A stretch of DNA of 64,000 nucleotides from Pseudodesulfovibrio profundus (GTDB lineage Bacteria; Desulfobacterota; Desulfovibrionia; Desulfovibrionales; Desulfovibrionaceae): NCBI RefSeq assembly GCF_900217235.1, contig NZ_LT907975.1, positions 2,393,001 through 2,457,000 on the forward strand, given 5' to 3'. A program made the position numbers and the translations under genes. Positions within the stretch are counted from its first letter, which is position 1. The number at the start of each line of letters is the position of its first letter. The notes under the pieces are model-generated. The model ran no database searches. It saw nothing but the letters and a program-made list of their open reading frames with translations, and was not told the DNA's origin. Positions 57,909 to 64,000 of the stretch are shown one piece after another.

Positions 57909-58514
57909 CTAAGCTTCGGAGCCTTCTCCGTTGGCTTCACCGTCAGCTTCGGCCTTGGCGGCCTGCGCCTCGGCTGCCGCTGCATTGGTCCGTTCCGCCA
58001 GCTCTTTGAGCAGGCCAAGAAGATACGGCTCGGCCTCCGGGCTGCCTTCACGGGGCGCCCATTCCGGGATATCCTTGTCACTCTCTTCCTGGTACGGCCC
58101 GTCCTTGACCTCAAAGATCAGTGTGTCCGGCTTGAGGGCGACAAAGGTATGGTAGACATTGGGCGCGACATCGATGCCGAAGATTTCCGTTCCCGGCTGG
58201 ATCAGGATGTGCTCCTTGATTGCGCCGTCATCCGTGAATTCAACGAACAGCATGGAGCCGGAAATAACGAGCACGGTCTCGCTCTTGGCCGGATTCATGT
58301 GGCGATGCGGTGTGACATAGGTGCCGGGCTGAAGTGCATTGAACATCTTGTGAACCGCGTCCCCTTCCGACTTGTGAATGCATTGGAGCATGCGCTTTCT
58401 CGGGCTTTCGCGCGACATGCCAAGCAGTTCGCCTGCCATGGTCAGGGTCAGCGGAGTGACGTCGGTTTCCGGGGCGGCCACAGACAACGGGTGGGTGTTT
58501 TTTTCTTCGCTCAT
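57909..58514 (-). CDS. WbuC-type cupin metalloprotein with Ala/Glu-rich tail
   Basis: A 201-residue protein. The cupin at about 45-135 has metal ligands in YVTPHRHMNPAKSE (His-x-His and Glu) and VYHTFVAL. The N-terminal RKRMLQCIHKSEGDAVHKM stretch fits the WbuC family, often found with polysaccharide genes; its enzyme activity is unknown. The last ~35 residues (AAAAEAQAAKAEADGEA-type) are low-complexity and probably disordered. ATG at 58512-58514. A 10-base hairpin separates it from the transaldolase gene upstream. Confidence 0.85.
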   Translation of the reverse strand: MSEEKNTHPLSVAAPETDVTPLTLTMAGELLGMSRESPRKRMLQCIHKSEGDAVHKMFNALQPGTYVTPHRHMNPAKSETVLVISGSMLFVEFTDDGAIKEHILIQPGTEIFGIDVAPNVYHTFVALKPDTLIFEVKDGPYQEESDKDIPEWAPREGSPEAEPYLLGLLKELAERTNAAAAEAQAAKAEADGEANGEGSEA

Positions 58515-58552
58515 GGGACTGTCCTACATGGGGGAGTCGTGTTGGGCAAGGG

Positions 58553-58583
58553 ATGGCCGGACCTCCATGGGAAGTCCGGCCAT
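58553..58583. other. Perfect 10-bp hairpin between transaldolase and cupin genes
   Basis: ATGGCCGGAC / GTCCGGCCAT with an 11-base loop, without a T-run on either side. It may stabilise or process the mRNA between the two leftward genes. Confidence 0.45.
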
Positions 58584-58603
58584 AACTTGTCGAAATAATC
58601 AGG

Positions 58604-59257
58604 CTACTTTGCTTCTTTCTGGAATGCTTCCCAGTCGGCGAGAAAAGCGGCCAATCCCTTGTCGGTCAGGGGGTGGTGGAGCAACTGCATGATGGTGGAG
58701 TGGGGCAGGGTGATGACGTCGGCTCCGATCAGGCCTGTTTCCAACACGTGCAGCGGATGACGGACAGAAGCAACCAGAATCTTGGTGGCATATCCGTAGT
58801 TGTCGAAGATGGTCCGCATCTGATCCACGCCTTCCATGCCGCTCTGGGAGAGGGCGTCGAGTCGGCCCACGAAAGGCGAAACATAGGTCGCGCCGAGCTT
58901 GGCTGCGAGCAGCGCCTGAGCCGGGGAGAAGACGAGGGTGACGTTGGTCTTGATGCCGCGTTCCGTCAGGTCCTTGAGCGCCTTGAGTCCTTCGGCGATC
59001 ATCGGAATCTTGACCACCACGTTATCGCCGAACGAAACGAGGTCCTTGGCTTCCTTGATCATTTCCTCGCGGGTGGTACCAACCACCTCAAGAGAAACCG
59101 GTCCATCAACCACCTCGCAGATTCGGGCGGCCTGTGTTCTCCAGTCTCCGCCTTCGCGGGACATGAGGGTCGGGTTGGTGGTTACACCGTCCAGCAGTCC
59201 CAGTTCTTTGACTTCCAAAATCTGGTCGAGATTGGCGGTATCCAGAAAAAATTGCAT
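58604..59257 (-). CDS. Transaldolase / fructose-6-phosphate aldolase family
   Basis: A 217-residue class I aldolase of the short transaldolase (TalC/FSA) family, transferring dihydroxyacetone units in the pentose phosphate pathway. Its start MQFFLDTANLDQI, then DGVTTNPTLMSREG (about 26-39), VVVKIPMIAEG (about 83, Schiff-base Lys) and TLVFSPAQALLAAKLGATYVSPF are typical. ATG at 59255-59257 with GAAGGAGGACAT upstream; a longer frame exists but lacks a site. With tkt and rpiB in this window, transaldolase is likelier than FSA. Confidence 0.92.
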   Translation of the reverse strand: MQFFLDTANLDQILEVKELGLLDGVTTNPTLMSREGGDWRTQAARICEVVDGPVSLEVVGTTREEMIKEAKDLVSFGDNVVVKIPMIAEGLKALKDLTERGIKTNVTLVFSPAQALLAAKLGATYVSPFVGRLDALSQSGMEGVDQMRTIFDNYGYATKILVASVRHPLHVLETGLIGADVITLPHSTIMQLLHHPLTDKGLAAFLADWEAFQKEAK

Positions 59258-59410
59258 ATGTCCTCCTTCGGTGATCGGCGCCGGAGTGCGCATCGTATCC
59301 AATTCGTACACGCTTATCACAAACAAATCGTTGTGGAAAGTATATGAATACGTTTTGTCTATCACTCAAATCCTCTTCCCCCTTGCAGGTGTTTGGTTTA
59401 CATTGCCTCC

Positions 59411-60655
59411 ATGTTGAATATGGAACCAGTACGCATCATAGGGCTGACACCCGGAACACTTGAGCTCAACCGCGCCGCCAGACAGGTGCTGGCGGAGGCG
59501 GATCTTGTCATCGGAGGCAAACGGCTGCTCGCGGCCTGCCCGCCTTCCGCCACCAAAGAAGACGCTCGGCGTGAGCCGATTGCCGGACCGCTGCCGCCCA
59601 TCATGGATTCCATTCGCAACGCTGCTGAAGAGGGGAAGCGTGTCGTGGTGCTTGCCGATGGCGACCCCCTGTTCTTCGGCATTGGCAAGCGGCTGGGGGA
59701 AGAGTTCGGGCGGGAGAATATTATCGTTGAACCGAATATTTCCACCATGCAGGTCGCGGCTGCCCGTCTGGGGTTGCCGTGGCAGGATATGGCTTTTGTC
59801 TCCCTGCATGGTCGTGATGATTATTCGCCGCTCTACGCATCGTTGGTCCACTCCGATCTTATTGCCGTCTTCACTGATGCCAACAATACCCCGGCGGAAG
59901 TGGCTCGCGCGCTGCTCCAACGCGGTGCCGACTGCTTTTCCATGACCGTGCTCGAAAATCTGGGCACGCCGGAGGAGCAGGTGCTGCCTTTGGCCCTGCC
60001 CGATACCTGGGGAATGGACTTCGCCGATCTCAATCTGGTTGTGCTGGAGCGGCAATATCCGCCCGAAATACCATTGTCCCTTGGTATCCCCGATCATTTT
60101 TACCTGCACCAGCGAAATCTCATCACCAAGCTGCCTGTACGGGCTGCGGGGTTGGCGCACCTCAATGTGCAGCCCGATTCCACCGTGTGGGACCTCGGTG
60201 CCGGGTGCGGTTCGATTTCCATCGAGGCGTCGCATCTGGCGCGATATGGTCATGTGTATGCCGTGGAGCGAAACAAGACCCGTGCAGCCATGATTCGCGA
60301 GAACATTCGGCGTACCGGTGCATGGCTGGTGGAAACGGTGCTGGGTGATATGCCCGATTGTCTTGAAGGGCTGCCCGACCCGGATCGCATTTTCATCGGC
60401 GGTGGGCTTGGCGGCGTGACCAACGATGAGACCAAGCTGCTGGAAATCGCCTGTGAGCGACTGAAACCCAGGGGGCATATCGTTTGCCACACCATCCTGC
60501 TGGATTCGCTCCATATGGCCAAGGATCACTTCAAGCGGCTGGGCTGGCATTTCGGCGTGACCCAGTTGCAGGCATCAGCCACCAATCCATTGGCCGGCGA
60601 CCTGCGATTCAAGGCGCAGAATCCGGTTTTCATCCTGTGGGCGGAAAAGTCGTAA
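59411..60655 (+). CDS. cbiET: Precorrin-6Y C5,15-methyltransferase, fused CbiE-CbiT
   Basis: A 414-residue bifunctional enzyme of cobalamin synthesis. The N-terminal CbiE domain (about 1-210) begins [13 protein letters not shown] and holds [16 protein letters not shown] (about 80-95). The C-terminal CbiT domain (about 220-414) is a SAM Rossmann methyltransferase/decarboxylase with [16 protein letters not shown] (about 259-274) and [10 protein letters not shown]. The frame opens earlier at a TTG, but ATG 59411 is more likely; its ribosome-binding site is weak. It stands apart from cbiG-cbiH (48436), so the pathway genes are dispersed. Confidence 0.93.
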   Translation: MLNMEPVRIIGLTPGTLELNRAARQVLAEADLVIGGKRLLAACPPSATKEDARREPIAGPLPPIMDSIRNAAEEGKRVVVLADGDPLFFGIGKRLGEEFGRENIIVEPNISTMQVAAARLGLPWQDMAFVSLHGRDDYSPLYASLVHSDLIAVFTDANNTPAEVARALLQRGADCFSMTVLENLGTPEEQVLPLALPDTWGMDFADLNLVVLERQYPPEIPLSLGIPDHFYLHQRNLITKLPVRAAGLAHLNVQPDSTVWDLGAGCGSISIEASHLARYGHVYAVERNKTRAAMIRENIRRTGAWLVETVLGDMPDCLEGLPDPDRIFIGGGLGGVTNDETKLLEIACERLKPRGHIVCHTILLDSLHMAKDHFKRLGWHFGVTQLQASATNPLAGDLRFKAQNPVFILWAEKS

Positions 60656-60776
60656 GCGTTCAATAAGGCTGATTTGGCTCTGGAATGAGGGTGTCGGATG
60701 GGAAGGTGCGCATCGCACTCTTTTCATCCGTGCTGTTTTCCATTACACAATGACCAAATCCAACGAGGAGTTTTTC

Positions 60777-62057
60777 ATGCTTGATCTCAAGTTGATGCAA
60801 AAGAACCCGGAAATTGTCCGGCAGAGCCTCGAAAAACGTGGCTCCAACATAGATGTTCAGGAATTTGTCGATCTCGACACCAGGCGCAAGGCGCTGATTG
60901 GCGAGGTAGAATCCCTCAAGGCGGAAAAAAACGCTGTGGGACCGGAAATTGCCAAGCGCAAGAAGGCCGGTGAAGACGCTTCCGACCTGCTCAAGAAAAT
61001 GGGCGAAGTGTCTGCTCGGACCAAGGAATTGGACGCCGAACTGACCGAAGTCGAAGCGGCTGAAAAAGAGTGGATGATGGCCGTGCCCAACATCCCCCAT
61101 GAGTCTATCCCTGTCGGGGAATCCGAAGATGATAATCCGGTTCTGCGGCATTGGGGCGACAAGCCCGAGTTTGACTTCGCTCCCAAGGAACACTGGGAGC
61201 TTGGCACCGAATTGGGTGGCCTTGATTTCGAGCGGGCAGCCAAACTTGCCGGGTCCCGTTTTTCCATCAGCTTTGGCTGGTGCGCTCGTCTGGAGCGTGC
61301 TCTGGCCCAGTTGATGCTCGATACCCAGACCGATCAGCATGGCTACACCGAAGTTCTGCCGCCGTTCATCGTCAACACCAAGACCATGACCGGCACCGGC
61401 CAGTTGCCCAAGTTCGAGGAAGATCTCTTCAAGCTCACCGATGATCGCGGTTTCTACCTGATCCCCACGGCCGAGGTCCCGCTGACCAACGTCTACGCCG
61501 ACGAAGTGATCGAAGAAGAGCAACTGCCCATCAAGTTCTGTGCGCAGACTCCCTGCTTCCGTTCCGAAGCCGGATCTTACGGCAAGGACACCAAAGGGTT
61601 GATCCGTCAGCACCAGTTCTACAAGGTGGAGATGGTCAACTTTGCCCACCCAGAGAAGTCCTACGAGGCACTGGAAGATATGACGGCAGCGGCAGAAAAA
61701 ATTCTGCAGATACTCAATCTGCCGTACCGCGTCATCGAGCTGTGCAGCGGCGATATCGGGTTCAGCGCGGCCAAGACGTACGACATCGAAGTCTGGCTGC
61801 CCGGACAGGACAAGTACCGTGAGATTTCCTCCTGCTCGAACTGTGAGGACTTCCAGGCTCGTCGAGCCAACATCAAGTTCAAGCCTGCCGATTCCAAGAA
61901 AAAGCAGTTTGTCCATACATTGAACGGCTCCGGCCTGGCTGTAGGACGTTGCCTTGTGGCGGTCCTTGAGAACTACCAGCAGGCCGATGGCTCTGTCATT
62001 GTCCCCGAGGCCCTGCGACCCTACATGGGTGGCCTTGAGGTGATTGAAGCCAAGTAA
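60777..62057 (+). CDS. serS: Seryl-tRNA synthetase
   Basis: A 426-residue class II synthetase that charges tRNA-Ser (and tRNA-Sec). The N-terminal tRNA-binding coiled coil (about 30-100, [19 protein letters not shown]) is followed by the catalytic core with motif 2 [21 protein letters not shown] (about 261-281) and motif 3 [16 protein letters not shown] (about 384). ATG 60777 has AACGAGGAG upstream; a start 9 codons earlier is less likely. It ends in a very strong terminator. Confidence 0.97.
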   Translation: MLDLKLMQKNPEIVRQSLEKRGSNIDVQEFVDLDTRRKALIGEVESLKAEKNAVGPEIAKRKKAGEDASDLLKKMGEVSARTKELDAELTEVEAAEKEWMMAVPNIPHESIPVGESEDDNPVLRHWGDKPEFDFAPKEHWELGTELGGLDFERAAKLAGSRFSISFGWCARLERALAQLMLDTQTDQHGYTEVLPPFIVNTKTMTGTGQLPKFEEDLFKLTDDRGFYLIPTAEVPLTNVYADEVIEEEQLPIKFCAQTPCFRSEAGSYGKDTKGLIRQHQFYKVEMVNFAHPEKSYEALEDMTAAAEKILQILNLPYRVIELCSGDIGFSAAKTYDIEVWLPGQDKYREISSCSNCEDFQARRANIKFKPADSKKKQFVHTLNGSGLAVGRCLVAVLENYQQADGSVIVPEALRPYMGGLEVIEAK

Positions 62058-62076
62058 CGGATACCCAAGTCGATTC

Positions 62077-62108
62077 AAGGGCCGCTTCTTCGGAAGCGGC
62101 CCTTTTTT
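62077..62108 (+). terminator. Intrinsic terminator after serS
   Basis: The 12-base stem AAGGGCCGCTTC / GAAGCGGCCCTT with a TTCG tetraloop and T-run, 20 bases after the stop. Confidence 0.95.
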
Positions 62109-62210
62109 GTTGTCTGTTGATCGGTCGAAACCGCTCCTCTATGGGCAGATCAAGGGCGGGGTAAAGTCGGGTTCGGACGGAGCATGTTCATATGAACTCT
62201 CCACATGTCA

Positions 62211-62240
62211 CAAAAAAAGGGCCGCCCTGTTGGACGGCCC
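62211..62240 (-). terminator. Intrinsic terminator after the multiheme cytochrome gene
   Basis: Read on the minus strand, GGGCCGTCC pairs with GGGCGGCCC (one mismatch) and is followed by T7. Confidence 0.85.
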
Positions 62241-62261
62241 CTGTAATGGTCTTCTGGGTGC

Positions 62262-64000
62262 CTATTCCTCTATCCCCATGCCCGGATGGTGGACCGGGAA
62301 GTCCATCTCCTCGGTATGACACACCGCGCAATTGCCGTTGGCTCCAATGCTCATGGCTTCACCCATGTACTGGAGCGGCTGGAGGTTGTCGCGCTTGGTC
62401 GCCGGATAGATGGCGTGCGGGCTGCCGTGGCATGCCGCGCAGTTGACGGCGTCCATGTCGTCCCGGCGCATGGAGTAGTGATCCTCAACGGTTTCCGTCC
62501 ACTCGTTGAAGGCGCTGTCCGTATCCGGTGCCTGGAAGTCTTCATGGCAGGTCAGGCATTCGGGCAGGTTGACCCATGCCTTGCGCGGATTGACGGCATC
62601 CTGCGTTCCGACAGCATTCGGCTTGAGGATGGCCAGCAGGCGCTTGGCACTCTTGGTCTTGCCTGCTTCCAGGTCGCCCTTGAGCAGGCCGATGGCGTGG
62701 TCTTCGACGGTGCCGTGGCAGTTGGAGCATTCGAATCCGACGTCCAGGTGCTGCCCGCGCAAGGTGTTCTTGGGATGGCATCTGAGGCAGGATTCCTCGG
62801 CACTGCGACCGGCAAGGAACACGGCGTGGGTGCCGTGAATCGCCGCAGACAGTGACGGTCTGGTCGACGAGCCTTCCGCATTCTGGGCCGGATCGTCGTG
62901 GCATTCCACGCAGAGGATCGGCCCCTTCTTGGAGCGCTCCACGTGGTTGGTGTTGTTGATGCGATCATGGGTGGCCAGAATGTTTCCTGCGGTTTCGGAC
63001 GCAATGCCGGACTCGCCTTCATTCCAGTAGCCGCCATGACAATTGCGACATCCCATCTGATCACTGGTGGGGATGCTCATCTTTGTGGAGGCGATGAGGT
63101 TGCCCTTGTTGTCGCGAGCTTCCAGCTCCACGATGGGCAGCGGCTCGAATTCGCCGTTCTTGAACGGTTCAACGGCTATACGACCTTCAAATCGTCCGGC
63201 GTCTTCGTGGACTTCAAGGTAACCGTTCAAACCTTCACCTTCAAAACCCGGCTCCACGCGGTAACTGATGGAGACATCCTCGGTGATACGTGTGGGCAGC
63301 ACATCGCGCTGGATGAGCTGGGCGCGAATCATGTTACCTGCGGGCAACAGGGTGAATTCTTCGGCCTCGACGTAGAACTGCATGCCCTGATCGGCCCAGG
63401 CCAACAGCACATACTCGTCTTTTTCCGGATCATAGGGAGCCGGTGTCGCCGCTTCAGGTTCGGGGATGTTCGGATCAGGCACCTCGCCGGTTCCGTTCAA
63501 CCCTTCTGCAATATACAGAGCCAGTGCCTGACGCTCTTCGCCGGTTCCGACAAAGGGCGGCATGTATTTGTTCTTTTTGCCCATGCCGTTAAGGAACGCA
63601 TCCATACCGTTGGTATCGTACATGTTCGTCCGTTTACGGATTTCGTTCATGGGGCCGCCGATGGAGTGACAGGAAGCACATTGGAGCTGGTACAGGAATG
63701 CACCCGCTTCCATGACGTTGTCATCGGTGATGCCGTTCTCCTTGAGTTCGGGCGGTGCCCATTTGGCGCGTTTGATGGCGCCTTCCTGATTGATGATGGG
63801 CACATGTGCCTTGAGCACGGAGTTCGAGTAGATGTGTCCCCAGATGAGGTACGGCTTACGTCCGGCTTCGCGCATGAACTCGAAGGAACCGAACAGGCCC
63901 TGACCGGCCAGAAGTACGACAAGGGCCAGCGGGAAGCTGATCAGTTTCGGCATGCGAACGGCCAGTGCCAGACCACCGATCAGGGTTGCGCCAGCAAAGA
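62262..64000 (-). CDS. Membrane-anchored octaheme cytochrome c, N-terminus beyond the window
   Basis: At least 579 residues; the frame is still open at the window edge, so the ATG at 63953 is probably internal. Membrane segments (ATLIGGLALAV, ISFPLALVVLLAGQGLFG) lead into REAGRKPYLIWGHIYSNS, which resembles what follows the helices of cytochrome bd subunit I-like proteins. Then come eight CXXCH motifs: CASCH, CRNCH, CVECH, CLRCH, CSNCH, CLTCH, CAACH and CAVCH. The first sits in a mono-heme cytochrome-c-like domain, the rest after a beta-rich spacer (about 180-310 from MPKL). It probably passes electrons between the quinone pool and periplasmic carriers. The partner is unknown. Confidence 0.82.
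   Translation of the reverse strand, partial: FAGATLIGGLALAVRMPKLISFPLALVVLLAGQGLFGSFEFMREAGRKPYLIWGHIYSNSVLKAHVPIINQEGAIKRAKWAPPELKENGITDDNVMEAGAFLYQLQCASCHSIGGPMNEIRKRTNMYDTNGMDAFLNGMGKKNKYMPPFVGTGEERQALALYIAEGLNGTGEVPDPNIPEPEAATPAPYDPEKDEYVLLAWADQGMQFYVEAEEFTLLPAGNMIRAQLIQRDVLPTRITEDVSISYRVEPGFEGEGLNGYLEVHEDAGRFEGRIAVEPFKNGEFEPLPIVELEARDNKGNLIASTKMSIPTSDQMGCRNCHGGYWNEGESGIASETAGNILATHDRINNTNHVERSKKGPILCVECHDDPAQNAEGSSTRPSLSAAIHGTHAVFLAGRSAEESCLRCHPKNTLRGQHLDVGFECSNCHGTVEDHAIGLLKGDLEAGKTKSAKRLLAILKPNAVGTQDAVNPRKAWVNLPECLTCHEDFQAPDTDSAFNEWTETVEDHYSMRRDDMDAVNCAACHGSPHAIYPATKRDNLQPLQYMGEAMSIGANGNCAVCHTEEMDFPVHHPGMGIEE

Overview
The window looks like chromosomal DNA of a sulfate-reducing member of the Desulfovibrionaceae (Pseudodesulfovibrio/Desulfovibrio type). 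The pointers are a periplasmic tetraheme cytochrome c3, a membrane multiheme cytochrome c, anaerobic-type cobalamin genes (cbiG, cbiH/cobJ, fused cbiET) and a B12-dependent MetH without a reactivation domain. Gene density is high, Shine-Dalgarno sites are mostly clear, and strong intrinsic terminators separate many units. The assignment rests on gene content only. No rRNA, complete tRNA or CRISPR array was recognised.

Layout. 1-6603 (minus strand) is one long unit: rpoH-like sigma factor, TPR lipoprotein, LolB-like lipoprotein, small coiled-coil protein, rpiB, tkt and the start of glpX. Divergent from it is metH (6793-9210). 9339-17700 is a disturbed accessory region. An IS1595-type element sits at the 5' end of ogt. 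An IS3-type element joins a broken CBS-domain gene to the last part of a livM permease gene, leaving livG-livF without permeases. There is a possible integrative-element footprint (repeats plus a tRNA-Ser-like fragment). An IS5-type element has split one copy of a structured repeat that recurs on the other side of an outer-membrane beta-barrel gene. 17700-25822 is housekeeping: a molybdopterin oxidoreductase, hisS, aspS, def, fmt and a DUF116 membrane protein. 25937-30309 is an RND efflux pair. 30310-31501 is largely gene-free. 31502-36208 holds small proteins, a hydrolase, mobA, a U32 peptidase-family gene and dapF.

36734-48285 is the most unusual block. A polysaccharide-deacetylase-like gene is followed by a tightly spaced set: a small FtsX-type permease, a LolD-like ATPase, a 1648-residue protein joining a degenerate M28-peptidase-like periplasmic region to an FtsX permease and an extra C-terminal domain, and two large polytopic proteins resembling the DUF6785/OPT-like group. 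I read this as one envelope transport or remodelling machine of unknown substrate. It is the best candidate here for an undescribed system.

48436-50217 is cobalamin biosynthesis. 50829-52761 holds cytochrome c3 and a very acidic repeat protein with a C-terminal helical module. 52847-55984 is the oxidative pentose phosphate operon gnd-zwf-pgl. It complements tkt and rpiB at the left end and a transaldolase-family gene at 58604, so most of the pentose phosphate cycle lies in this window. The right end carries terC, a DMT transporter, a WbuC-type cupin, the transaldolase, cbiET, serS and an eight-CXXCH membrane cytochrome that runs off the edge.
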